Source: JACVRM01 sp046262315 | GTDB lineage: Bacteria > Actinomycetota > Thermoleophilia > Gaiellales > Gaiellaceae | Direction of reading: 5' to 3' | Length of the DNA: 64,000 bases | NCBI GenBank assembly: GCA_046262315.1 | Contig: JBHEMZ010000029.1 | Location: 1 to 64,000, forward strand | In this document: positions 22,474 through 31,852 of the stretch, in pieces | How the letters are laid out: each line of letters starts with the position of its first letter | Numbering within the stretch: position 1 is the first letter of the stretch | Translations under genes and position numbers: made by a program | The notes under the pieces: model-generated | What the model saw: the letters and a program-made list of their open reading frames with translations, nothing else | What the model was told of the DNA's origin: nothing | Databases searched by the model: none

Positions 22474-23480
22474 CCGAGCCGGGGCGCGTCGGCGTCCAAG
22501 AGCTGGACGTCGGCGAGCCCGGGCCTGGGGACGTGATCGTCCGCATCGAAGCGAGCGGCGTCTGCCACAGCGACCTCCACGTCGTGCGGACCGGATGGGG
22601 GCATCCGCTGCCGGTCCTGCTGGGACACGAGGGCGCCGGCGTCGTGGAGGCGGCCGGCGACGAGGTCGAGCACGTCCGGCCGGGCGACCGCGTCGTGCTG
22701 GGCTGGCGCGCGCCCTGCGGAACGTGCCGGTGGTGCCTGTGTGGCACGCCCCACCTCTGCCGCACGCCGCGCGGCCCGGCAGGGCGGGTGCGGCTCCGCG
22801 ACGGCGGAGAGCTGACCGGTGTCCTGCAGCTCGGCACGTTCGCCACGCGCACGATCGCGCACGGCAGCGCGGCCGTGGCCCTGCCCGACGGGCTGCCGCC
22901 CGAGCAGGCCTGCCTGATCGGCTGCGCGGTCGCCACCGGCGTGTGCTCCGTCCTCAAGACGGCGCAGGTGTGGGACGGGGCGCGCGTCGGCGTGATCGGC
23001 TGCGGCGCGGTCGGGCTGTCCGTCGTCCAGGGCGCACGCATCGCGGGCGCCGCCGAGATCCACGCCGTGGATCTGGACGAGCGCAAGCTGGAAGCTGCCC
23101 GAGGCCTCGGGGCGACGCACGCGGGTGAGGCGCAGCGGCTCGACTTCGTCTTCGACGTCGTCGGGCGGCCCGAGACGGTCGCACTCGGCCTGCGCATGCT
23201 CGGCCACGCCGGCACGCTCGTCTACATCGGCCTGCCGCAGCCCGGGGCCGCGGCGGCGCTGCCGCTCGAATGGACCTTCGACCGGCGTCTGCGCATCCTC
23301 GTCTCGCACGGCGGCGACCACGTCCCCGCCGAGGACTTCCCCCTGCTCGCGAAGCTGGCGCTCGAGGGCCGGCTCAACCTGGCCGCCATGGTCACGAAGC
23401 GGATCGGCCTCGACGACGTGGAAGGCGCATTCGCCGACATGGAGCGCGGCGACGTGATCCGCTCGGTGATCCTCCCGTGA
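22470..23480 (+). CDS. Zinc-dependent alcohol dehydrogenase (MDR)
   Basis: 336 aa from ATG 22470, overlapping the previous stop (ATGA). Catalytic zinc ligands in SGVCHSDLH and LGHEGAGVV; structural zinc cysteines in PCGTCRWCLCGTPHLC; nucleotide site GVIGCGAVGLSVVQGARIAGA. It resembles class III/NDMA-type dehydrogenases, although shorter. Oxidises a primary or secondary alcohol with NAD(P). The coupling with the hydroxy-acid oxidase suggests sequential oxidation of an alcohol or diol-derived substrate; this is inference. Confidence 0.9.
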   Translation: MTEPGRVGVQELDVGEPGPGDVIVRIEASGVCHSDLHVVRTGWGHPLPVLLGHEGAGVVEAAGDEVEHVRPGDRVVLGWRAPCGTCRWCLCGTPHLCRTPRGPAGRVRLRDGGELTGVLQLGTFATRTIAHGSAAVALPDGLPPEQACLIGCAVATGVCSVLKTAQVWDGARVGVIGCGAVGLSVVQGARIAGAAEIHAVDLDERKLEAARGLGATHAGEAQRLDFVFDVVGRPETVALGLRMLGHAGTLVYIGLPQPGAAAALPLEWTFDRRLRILVSHGGDHVPAEDFPLLAKLALEGRLNLAAMVTKRIGLDDVEGAFADMERGDVIRSVILP

Positions 23481-23826
23481 TGCCCGGCGATGACCAGGCG
23501 CCGCGGGTTCCCTCGGACGTCGCTCGCGGTGCGGGGCCGGAGGGAATAGCCTGCGGCTGCGCCGAGAAGCTAGGCCGCTGCGGGTCGTCAGCGAGGTCCG
23601 CACAGTTCCCAGTCATCTCCAAGGGTTGGCCGCGAATGTGGCGATCCGTCCGCCGCTCCATTTCTGCGAACGTCGCCTCGCCGAGCCGCGCCCGCGGCGC
23701 CGTCGCCAGCTTCGAGTTCGCGTCGTAGACGTTCGCCGCCGCGCCTCGTGCCAGCGCGCGAGCACCGCCCGACCCCTCATTCATCGCGCGTCTACTTCCG
23801 CCCGCGACCGCGATAGGGTTGGCGCT
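23481..23826. other. 346-bp intergenic region
   Basis: No convincing gene on either strand. The final 20 bp hold TAGGGT (23814-23819), 7 nt before the ATG at 23827, a candidate leaderless promoter for the acyl-CoA dehydrogenase pair. An open minus-strand frame (AEMERRTDRHIRGQPLEM) crosses the region but has no recognisable family and no start signal. Confidence 0.5.
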
Positions 23827-24921
23827 ATGGATCTGCGAGATAGCCCGGAGGAGGCGGCCTTCCGCACGGAGGTGCGCGCGTGGCTCCAGGCGAACCTGCC
23901 CGCGGGCGACCCGCGCGAATGGAGCCGGAAGATGCACGACGCGGGCTACGCGGGGCTGACCTGGCCTGTGAAGTACGGCGGCCGCGACTCGCCGTACACC
24001 CACCAGGCGATCGTGCTTGAGGAGTTCGCGCGCGCCGAGGCGCCGCAGCACATCGGCGTGATCGGCATCGGCATGGCCGGGCCGACGATCATGGCCCACG
24101 GAACCGAGGACCAAAAGCGGCGCTACTTGCCCAAGATCCTCTCCGCCGAGGAGATCTGGTGCCAGGGGTTCTCCGAGCCCGGCGCCGGCTCGGATCTCTC
24201 GGCTGTCCGCACCTCGATCGAGCCGCGCAACGGCTCCTTCGTTATCAACGGTCAGAAGGTGTGGTCGTCGTTCGCGCACATCGCGGACTACTGCATCCTC
24301 GTCGGCCGTGGCGACCCGCAGTCGGTGCGCCACGCCGGCCTGACGTACGTGATCGCCGACATGAGGGCGCCCGGCGTCGAGGTGCGGCCGCTCCGGCAGA
24401 TCACGGGCGAGGCCGAGTTCAACGAGATCTTCTTCACCGACGTCGAGGTGCCGCAGGAGAACCTGCTGGGGGAGATCGGCGGCGGCTGGCAGGTGGCGAT
24501 GACGACGCTGCTGCACGAGCGCGGCACGCTCGGCTTCGCGCTCTCCGGGGCGCTGGAGGCGCAGGTGCAGAAGCTGGTCGCGCTCGTGAAGGAACACGGC
24601 GCCGACGACCCGATCATCCGCGACCGGGTGGCGCAGGAGTGGATCGAGCTCCAGGCACTCAAGCTGACGAACGCGCGCTCGCTGACGGCGCTCGTCAAGA
24701 CCGGCATCCCCGGGCCGGAGGGTTCCGGCTCGAAGCTGCACTGGTCAGAGCAGAACCAGCGCCTGACCAAGCTCGCCATGGAGATCCTCGGCGGCGAGGA
24801 CGACGGCTACTGGGGCCACCAGCAGCTCCGCTCGCGCGGCAACACGATCGAGGCCGGCACGTCGGAGATCCTCCGCAACATCATCGCCGAGCGCGTGCTC
24901 CACCTTCCGAGAAGCCGCTGA
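23827..24921 (+). CDS. Acyl-CoA dehydrogenase, large partner of a pair
   Basis: 364 aa from ATG 23827. Typical actinobacterial FadE features: EVRAWLQANLP, YAGLTWPVKYGG, the FAD/substrate loop WCQGFSEPGAGSDLSAVRT (about 113-131), INGQKVWSSFAHIADY, and C-terminal RSRGNTIEAGTSEILRNIIAERVL, where the catalytic base may sit. The next gene encodes a short dehydrogenase homologue starting on its stop codon, recalling the heteromeric FadE pairs of mycobacterial sterol side-chain degradation (e.g. ChsE1-ChsE2). Substrate probably a branched, cyclic or long acyl-CoA. Confidence 0.93.
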   Translation: MDLRDSPEEAAFRTEVRAWLQANLPAGDPREWSRKMHDAGYAGLTWPVKYGGRDSPYTHQAIVLEEFARAEAPQHIGVIGIGMAGPTIMAHGTEDQKRRYLPKILSAEEIWCQGFSEPGAGSDLSAVRTSIEPRNGSFVINGQKVWSSFAHIADYCILVGRGDPQSVRHAGLTYVIADMRAPGVEVRPLRQITGEAEFNEIFFTDVEVPQENLLGEIGGGWQVAMTTLLHERGTLGFALSGALEAQVQKLVALVKEHGADDPIIRDRVAQEWIELQALKLTNARSLTALVKTGIPGPEGSGSKLHWSEQNQRLTKLAMEILGGEDDGYWGHQQLRSRGNTIEAGTSEILRNIIAERVLHLPRSR

Positions 24922-25535
24922 TGCAGTTCGCCTTCACCGAAGAGCAGGAGCTGCTCCGCCGCGAGGCTCGTGACGCGCTCTTGAACGGCGGCTGGACGCG
25001 CGAGGAACTCGCCGAGGCCGAGCTCGGCTTCCTCGACCAGGCCGTGCTCTTCGAGGAGGCCGGCGGCGCCTTGGTCGGCGAGTCGCTCTTCGACGATTCG
25101 CGGCCGCGCGAGGAGCAGCTTGCCGCGCTCGCGCTCGAAGCGGTCGGAATCGGCAAGAAGGCGCTCGAGCTGGCGATCGAGCATGCGCAGAACCGGGAGC
25201 AGTTCGGGCGCAAGATCGGCGTCTACCAGGCCGTCTCGCACCCCATCGTGGACACGTACGTCGAGACCGAGTTGGCTCGCTCGCTCGCCTACTGGGCGGC
25301 CTGGTGCGTGGCCGAGGGAGACGAGCAGGCGCCCGTCGCCGTGGCCGCGGCGAAGGCGTACGCGGGCGACGCGGCGGTCGTGGCCTGTGAGCGCTCGATC
25401 CAGGTGCACGGCGGCATCGGTTTCACCTGGGAGCACGTGCTCCACCGCTACTACAAGCGCGCGCTCTGGGTCCAGGCGTACGGTGGCTATGCGCGTGAGC
25501 ACCGCGCACAGGTCGCCGCGCACCTCCTGGACTGA
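24921..25535 (+). CDS. Short acyl-CoA dehydrogenase-like partner lacking the middle domain
   Basis: 204 aa from ATG 24921, sharing one base with the upstream TGA. It has the N-terminal helical start (MQFAFTEEQELLRREARDAL) and the complete C-terminal helical domain (ALELAIEHAQNREQFGRKIG; SIQVHGGIGFTWEHVLHRYYKRA), but the middle beta domain of about 100-120 residues is absent. LFDDSRPREEQLAA joins the two parts cleanly with no frameshift. It therefore cannot bind substrate in the usual way and most likely serves as the second subunit of a heteromer with the preceding full-length enzyme. Confidence 0.9.
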   Translation: MQFAFTEEQELLRREARDALLNGGWTREELAEAELGFLDQAVLFEEAGGALVGESLFDDSRPREEQLAALALEAVGIGKKALELAIEHAQNREQFGRKIGVYQAVSHPIVDTYVETELARSLAYWAAWCVAEGDEQAPVAVAAAKAYAGDAAVVACERSIQVHGGIGFTWEHVLHRYYKRALWVQAYGGYAREHRAQVAAHLLD

Positions 25536-25538
25536 CCC

Positions 25539-26342
25539 TTGAAGAGCGTCCTCGTCACGGGCGCTTCGTCGGGAATCGGCGCGGCGTGTGCGACCCGGCT
25601 CGCGCGCAGCGGCTGGTGCGTGCTGGCAGGCGTCCGGAACGAAGGCGACGCGCCGGACGGCACGGAGGAGGTGCCGCTCGACGTCACCGACGACGATCAG
25701 ATCGGTGCGCTCGCCGGCCGGGTGGAGCGCCTCGACGGGCTCGTCAACAACGCGGGCATCGCGCTCGCAGCGCCGCTCGAGTTCGTGCCCTTGGGCGAGC
25801 TACGCCGGCAGCTGGAGGTCAACGTGGTCGGCCAGGTGGCGGTCACCCAGGCCGTGCTGCCGGCGCTACGGCGCGCGGGCGGGCGTGTCGTCTTCGTCGG
25901 CTCGATCGCCGGCCGCAGCGCGCTGCCCTTCATCGGGCCATACGCGGCGTCCAAGCACGCGCTCGAGGCGATCGCCGACTCGCTGCGGGTCGAGCTGGCG
26001 CCGTGGGGCATCCACGTCTCGATCGTCGAGCCCGGCACGATCCTCACGCCGATTTGGACGCGGTCGGCAGCGCGTGCCGACGCGCTCATGGAGCGCATGG
26101 GCGAACGCATGGGAGAACTGTACGGCGAGCGGATCGCGGCCTTCCGGCGGATCGCGACCGAGCGCGGCGCGGCCGGCGCACCGGCCGACGCCGTCGCCTC
26201 CGTCGTCGAGCGGGCGCTCACGGCCGAGCGGCCACGTACCCGCTACCTGGTGGGCCGCGACGCGTGGATCCGAGCCGGCCTCGAGCGCCTGCCGGACCGG
26301 CTGCGCGACCGCGTCTACGAGCGCGTCTTGCTTCGCTCCTAG
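25539..26342 (+). CDS. SDR-family oxidoreductase
   Basis: 267 aa from TTG 25539, 3 bp after the dehydrogenase stop. LVTGASSGIGAACATRLA (nucleotide motif), LDVTDDDQIG, VNNAGIAL, then GSIAGRSALPFIGPYAASKHALEAIADSLRVEL with Ser-Tyr-Lys catalysis. The C-terminal part (RYLVGRDAWIRAGLERLPDRLRDRVYERVL) is typical of classical retinol-dehydrogenase-like SDRs active on hydrophobic alcohols. Probably belongs to the same catabolic operon as the acyl-CoA dehydrogenase pair. Confidence 0.92.
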   Translation: MKSVLVTGASSGIGAACATRLARSGWCVLAGVRNEGDAPDGTEEVPLDVTDDDQIGALAGRVERLDGLVNNAGIALAAPLEFVPLGELRRQLEVNVVGQVAVTQAVLPALRRAGGRVVFVGSIAGRSALPFIGPYAASKHALEAIADSLRVELAPWGIHVSIVEPGTILTPIWTRSAARADALMERMGERMGELYGERIAAFRRIATERGAAGAPADAVASVVERALTAERPRTRYLVGRDAWIRAGLERLPDRLRDRVYERVLLRS

Positions 26343-26714
26343 TGCTCCAGGTCCACGCGAGGGGTCCCGTGGGCGAGCGCGCCGTGCTCCTCGACCCGGC
26401 GATCCGCCTCAGCCCCGACCTGGCGTTGCGCGAGGCCGAGCTCCACCGCGTCCGCGACGACCCCGCGTACAGCAAGAGCGCAGCCGTCGCCATGCTCGGC
26501 GAGCTCGCAGGTCCGCACGCCCCGGTCGAGGCGCTGCGGATGCCGACGCTCCTCGTTGTGCCACGCGAAGACGCCATCGTCGGCCCGCGCCAGCTCGCGT
26601 TCGCGCGCGCGGCCTGCTCCCGTTTGACCGTCGAGACCGTCTCCGGCGAGCATCACGTGCTCGAGGACGCGTTCGAGGAAGCCGCGCCGGTGATCAGCGC
26701 GTTCGTGGCTTTAG
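26342..26714 (+). pseudogene. Alpha/beta-hydrolase C-terminal remnant
   Basis: Read from a GTG that overlaps the SDR stop (TAGTG), this frame gives AVLLDPAIRLSPDLALREAE, PVEALRMPTLLVVPREDAIV and TVETVSGEHHVLEDAFEEAAP. This is the last third of an alpha/beta hydrolase, with the acid (ED after strand 7) and the catalytic His (GEHHVLED). The nucleophile-bearing N-terminal two thirds are missing, and the frame runs past its natural end without a stop into antisense of the next genes. So it is truncated at both ends and presumably non-functional. Confidence 0.65.
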
Positions 26715-26751
26715 ACGTCACGAGCCGGACGGAGACGACGCGGACGACGGG

Positions 26752-26914
26752 CTACTCGCCCGGACTCCTCCGGCGCCGCCCCAGTTCCAGTAGCTCGGGG
26801 TACTTCCGGCGCTCCTCGGCCCTGATCTCCGCCATGCGGCGCTCGTACTGCCTGCTTCTCGGGAGAGAGCCGATGACGCCACGGCTTGCCGCTCTGGTTG
26901 TCGTCTCGCTTCAT
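26752..26914 (-). pseudogene. Small charged protein, frameshifted by a GCAG duplication
   Basis: ATG 26914 overlaps the DUF3467-like stop (ATGA) and starts MKRDDNQSGKPWRHRLSPEK. After a tandem GCAGGCAG the frame breaks, but one frame over continues QYERRMAEIRAEERRKYPE, LLELGRRRRSPGE and stop at 26752. One GCAG duplication (4 nt) fully explains it. The intact product would be about 52 aa, basic and helical. It may be a real mutation or an assembly error. No family recognised; operon position suggests a partner of the DUF3467-like protein. Confidence 0.6.
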
Positions 26915-27156
26915 GCTTCCTCCGGCGGAGAGCTTCGCCATACCCACTCGTGCCACACCCTCGCAAGCTCGTCGGCGAGCGCGCCCATCACCGCGTGGGA
27001 GCACGCAACTCGGGAGACGACGACTGCTCTCCCGTCGAAGGGATCTTCGCGGATGAAGTCGAGCACGAGCTCGTGCACGGTGACTGCCGTTCGAAAGCCG
27101 GTCGCCCAGACGCCCGCGACATCCACAAGCTCGGGCTCTTCCGCCCATTTCTCCAA
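26911..27156 (-). CDS. DUF3467-like small protein
   Basis: 81 aa from TTG 27156 (a GTG at the VDVAGV position is an alternative). The pattern VDVAGVWATGFRTAVTVHELVLDFIRED followed by AVVVSRVACSHAVMGALADELARVWHEW matches DUF3467: an F-x-LDF strand followed by V-x-SR-V and a C-terminal helix. Function unknown in the family. It is the only leftward gene inside an otherwise rightward catabolic region and is ATGA-coupled to a small frameshifted gene. Confidence 0.65.
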   Translation of the reverse strand: MEKWAEEPELVDVAGVWATGFRTAVTVHELVLDFIREDPFDGRAVVVSRVACSHAVMGALADELARVWHEWVWRSSPPEEA

Positions 27157-27272
27157 CGTACGGAGCCGAGCGTCACGAGGGGGGCGGAGGCCGAACCATT
27201 CCGCACTGCTCGCTTGCCCGCCGGGACGAAATCCTCGACGATACGCCGGCTACCCGCGACCGAGGAGCGCTG

Positions 27273-28871
<1,599 letters not shown>

Positions 28872-29786
28872 GTGAAGGCGGTCGTCCTGCGCGAGACGGG
28901 CGGCCCGGAGCGGCTCGAGGTCACGGACGTCCCCGACCTTGAGCCGGCCGATGGACAGGTACTGCTGCGTGTGCGCGCGGCGGGCGTGAACTTCGCGGAC
29001 CTACTGGTGCGGCAGGGGCGCTATCCGCAGGCGTCCGAGCTGCCGACGGTTCCCGGCAGCGAGGTGGCGGGCGAGGTCGACGGACGGCGCGTGATGGCGC
29101 TGCCCTCGGGCGGAGGCTACGCGGAGGTGGTCGCGGTCGACCCGCAGCTCGTGGTCCCGCTGCCGGACGGCGCTTCGTTCGAGGAGGGCGCATCGTTCCT
29201 GCTGACCTTCCTGACGGCATGGATCCCGCTCACGCGCCAGGTTCGCGTCGAGCCCGGCTCGGTCGTGCTCGTGCACGCGGGCTCGGGCGGGGTCGGGTCG
29301 GCGGCCGTGCAGGTGGCAAAGCACCTCGGCGCGCGCGTCGTCGCCACGGCGAGCACGGAGGAGAAGCGCCGCGTCGCGCTCGAGCTGGGCGCGGACGAGA
29401 CGTACGGCTACGAGGAGTTCGCCGAGCAGGTGAGGGCCGACGTGGTGCTCGACTCGGTGGGCGGCGAGGTGTTCGCACGCAGCCTCGGCGTGCTGAACCC
29501 GCTCGGGACGCTCCTCGGCATCGGGTTCGCCGGTGGCTGGTGGGAGCCGCTCGACCCCGCTCCCCTCGTCGGGCGCAACGTCGGCGTCGTCGGCTTCTAC
29601 CTCGGGCGGCTGATGCGGCACCGGCCAGACGTGGTTCGCGAGGCGATCGGGGAGCTGCTGCCGCTCTGGGAGGCGGGCACGTTGCGGCCGCTCGTCGGCG
29701 CGACGTTCCCACTCGAGGACGCAGCCGGCGCGCACCGGCTGATCGAGGGGCGCCGGCACGTGGGCAAGGTTGTCCTCGTTCCGTAA
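28872..29786 (+). CDS. Zinc-free MDR quinone oxidoreductase/enoyl reductase
   Basis: 304 aa from GTG 28872, directly after the ligase stop. VLLRVRAAGVNFADLLVRQGRYP and VPGSEVAGEVDGRRVMALPSGGGYAEV are typical of NADPH:quinone oxidoreductases lacking zinc ligands; the NADPH site is VLVHAGSGGVGSAAVQVAKHLGARVVATAS. Reduces quinones or alpha,beta-unsaturated carbonyl compounds. In this operon it could act as an enoyl-CoA or enone reductase. Confidence 0.92.
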   Translation: MKAVVLRETGGPERLEVTDVPDLEPADGQVLLRVRAAGVNFADLLVRQGRYPQASELPTVPGSEVAGEVDGRRVMALPSGGGYAEVVAVDPQLVVPLPDGASFEEGASFLLTFLTAWIPLTRQVRVEPGSVVLVHAGSGGVGSAAVQVAKHLGARVVATASTEEKRRVALELGADETYGYEEFAEQVRADVVLDSVGGEVFARSLGVLNPLGTLLGIGFAGGWWEPLDPAPLVGRNVGVVGFYLGRLMRHRPDVVREAIGELLPLWEAGTLRPLVGATFPLEDAAGAHRLIEGRRHVGKVVLVP

Positions 29787-30468
29787 CGCGCTCGTCACCG
29801 GCGGGCGATCCGGGATCGGCGCCGCGATCGTGGCCGCGCTCGAGCGCGAGGGCACGGCGGTGCACGGGCTCGACGTCGTGGACGGCTTCGACGTGGCCGA
29901 CCCGCGCGCCTGGGACGTCGTCGAGGCCGTCGAGTTGGCATGCCTGAACGCGGGCGTCGTCTCGGCCGTGACGGACATGGCCACGTTGACGGACGAGCAG
30001 TACCGCCGCATCCTCGGCGTCAACGTGGACGGCGTCGTCTTCGGCGTCCGTCGTCTCGCTCAGGTGATGAAGCCGGGCGGCGCCATCGTCGTCACGGCGT
30101 CCCTGGCGGGACTGGTGCCGACGGCGCCCGACCCGCTGTACGCGCTCACGAAGCACGCGGTCGTCGGCTTCGTTCGCTCCGCCGCGCCGCACTTGCTCGC
30201 GCAGCGAGGCATCCGGTTGAACATGGTGAACCCCGGGTTCGTCGACACGCCGATCCTCGGCCCCGACGGTCGCGCGCAGCTCGAAGCCGCCGGCTTCCCC
30301 CTCCTTCGTGCGAAGGAGGTGGCGGATGCCGTGCTCGCCGCGGCTCGCGACGAGGAGGTCGGCCAGGCGTGGATCGTCCAGCCGGGTCGCGACCCGCTGA
30401 AGTTTCGCTTCCCGGGCGTCCCAGGCCCCCGTGTCCCCGGCAAGGAAGGAGCGCTGCCGCCGCTGTGA
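29770..30468 (+). CDS. SDR-family oxidoreductase
   Basis: 232 aa from TTG 29770, overlapping the preceding gene by 17 nt. ALVTGGRSGIGAAIVAALEREG, unusually compact VAELACLNAGVV replacing NNAG, then TASLAGLVPTAPDPLYALTKHAVVGFVR with the catalytic Tyr and Lys. The proline-rich end (FPGVPGPRVPGKEGALPPL) is atypical. Substrate unknown; likely a 3-hydroxy-acyl or alcohol intermediate of the same operon. Confidence 0.9.
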   Translation: MSSFRNALVTGGRSGIGAAIVAALEREGTAVHGLDVVDGFDVADPRAWDVVEAVELACLNAGVVSAVTDMATLTDEQYRRILGVNVDGVVFGVRRLAQVMKPGGAIVVTASLAGLVPTAPDPLYALTKHAVVGFVRSAAPHLLAQRGIRLNMVNPGFVDTPILGPDGRAQLEAAGFPLLRAKEVADAVLAAARDEEVGQAWIVQPGRDPLKFRFPGVPGPRVPGKEGALPPL

Positions 30469-30893
30469 GCGAGCCGCTCGAGCGCCGCCCCTGGGAGGAC
30501 GTACCGGAGGACGTCCCGCACGTCTGGCGCACGCTCGGCTACCGGCGGCCGATCGCCGAGCCCGGCCGCGTCGTCGTCGAGTGGAACGCGCCGGCCGAGC
30601 TGGCCTTTCCGGTCGACGGCGGCCACATCGTCCACGGCGGCCTGGTCGCGACCATCCTCGACACGGCGATGGGCGGCGCCTGCTGGACGCTGCTCGAGGA
30701 GGGCGAGACGTTCTTGACGGCGGAGCTGCGCACGGAGTTCCACCGGGCGACCCGTCCGGGCCTCTTGCGGGCGGACGGCCGGGTGGTCCAGCGCACGAAG
30801 CGCCTGATGTTCTGCGCAAGCGAGCTCTACGACGCCGGGGGCGTCCACCTGGCGAGCGGCCGCTGCACGCAGGTTCTACGCACGGCGCGCTGA
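30465..30893 (+). CDS. PaaI-type hot-dog thioesterase
   Basis: 142 aa from GTG 30465, overlapping the SDR stop (GTGA). Hot-dog motif GGHIVHGGLVATILDTAMGGACWTLL with the conserved HGG loop and catalytic Asp, then ELRTEFHRATRPG. Hydrolyses acyl-CoA, often hydroxyphenylacetyl- or medium-chain acyl-CoA. Last gene of the ligase-MDR-SDR-thioesterase operon, perhaps releasing CoA from dead-end products. Confidence 0.92.
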   Translation: MSEPLERRPWEDVPEDVPHVWRTLGYRRPIAEPGRVVVEWNAPAELAFPVDGGHIVHGGLVATILDTAMGGACWTLLEEGETFLTAELRTEFHRATRPGLLRADGRVVQRTKRLMFCASELYDAGGVHLASGRCTQVLRTAR

Positions 30894-30961
30894 CCCGCCC
30901 GACCCCACCCCACCTTCGCCGGGCGCGTTTGGCAGTCGCTCCGCGTAGGTAGACAACTGTC

Positions 30962-31846
30962 GTGCGCTTTCGGAAGGGAGCCCGGCTCGATCCGGGTCAG
31001 GTCACGGACGTTCGCGGCCGCCGTATGGGCGGCGGCGGGCTCGCGATGGGCGGCGGCGGCCTGGGCGTGGCCGGGCTCGTCGTCTACCTGCTCTTCACGC
31101 TGCTCTCCGGCGGCGGCGGGCTTGGCCAGCTCGCACCGCTCGACGGCCAGCAGGTCGGTCGCGGCGACACGCCGGGGCAGGTGTCGCAGGAGTGTCAGAC
31201 GGGCCAGGACGCGAACGAGCGGCAGGACTGCCGCATCGTGGCGGTCGTGAACAGCGTCCAGAAGTTCTGGGACGGTGTCTTCGCGCGCAGCAAACAGGAG
31301 TATGCGTACGTGGACACGGTCTTCTTCACCGACCAGGTGCAGACCGGGTGCGGCTTCGCGAGCTCGCAGGTCGGTCCGTTCTACTGTCCGCGCGACAAGC
31401 TCGTGTACATCGACCTCGGTTTCTTCGACGAGCTGGAGTCGCGGTTCGGCGCAGGTGGGGCATTCACGCAGGCGTACGTGATCGCGCACGAGTATGGGCA
31501 CCACGTGCAGGATCAGCTCGGCGTGCTCGACAGGATCGGGTCAGACACGCAGGGACCAGAGAGCCGTGCCGTGCGGACTGAGCTCCAGGCCGACTGCTAC
31601 GCCGGTGTCTGGGCGGCGAACGCTGTCGAGACTGGTCTGATCGAGGAACTGACGCAGGCCGACATCAACGATGGCCTGGAGGCCGCGAGTGCGATCGGCG
31701 ACGACCGCATCCAGGAGCAGGCCCAGGGCCAGGTGAATCCCGAGACGTGGACACACGGATCGAGCGAGCAGCGCCGGCGTTGGTTCTCACGCGGCTACGA
31801 ACAGGGTCGTCCGGCTACGTGCGACACGTTCACCGGCTCGATCTAG
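30962..31846 (+). CDS. YpfJ-family neutral zinc metallopeptidase
   Basis: 294 aa from GTG 30962. A glycine-rich N-terminus (RRMGGGGLAMGGGGLG) precedes one membrane segment (GVAGLVVYLLFTLL). The extracytoplasmic domain has the zinc motif AYVIAHEYGHHVQDQLG (HExxH) and ELQADCYAGVWA (third ligand), the family signature of putative neutral zinc metallopeptidases. Six cysteines could form disulfides. Length is usual. Substrate unknown; membrane-anchored outside the cell. Transcribed apart from the catabolic operon 68 bp upstream. Confidence 0.94.
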   Translation: MRFRKGARLDPGQVTDVRGRRMGGGGLAMGGGGLGVAGLVVYLLFTLLSGGGGLGQLAPLDGQQVGRGDTPGQVSQECQTGQDANERQDCRIVAVVNSVQKFWDGVFARSKQEYAYVDTVFFTDQVQTGCGFASSQVGPFYCPRDKLVYIDLGFFDELESRFGAGGAFTQAYVIAHEYGHHVQDQLGVLDRIGSDTQGPESRAVRTELQADCYAGVWAANAVETGLIEELTQADINDGLEAASAIGDDRIQEQAQGQVNPETWTHGSSEQRRRWFSRGYEQGRPATCDTFTGSI

Positions 31847-31852
31847 GTCTTC

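Noticed and set aside
23481..23826. Integrase-like remnant on the minus strand
   Set aside because: Translation has no recognisable catalytic motif; resemblance was too vague to annotate.
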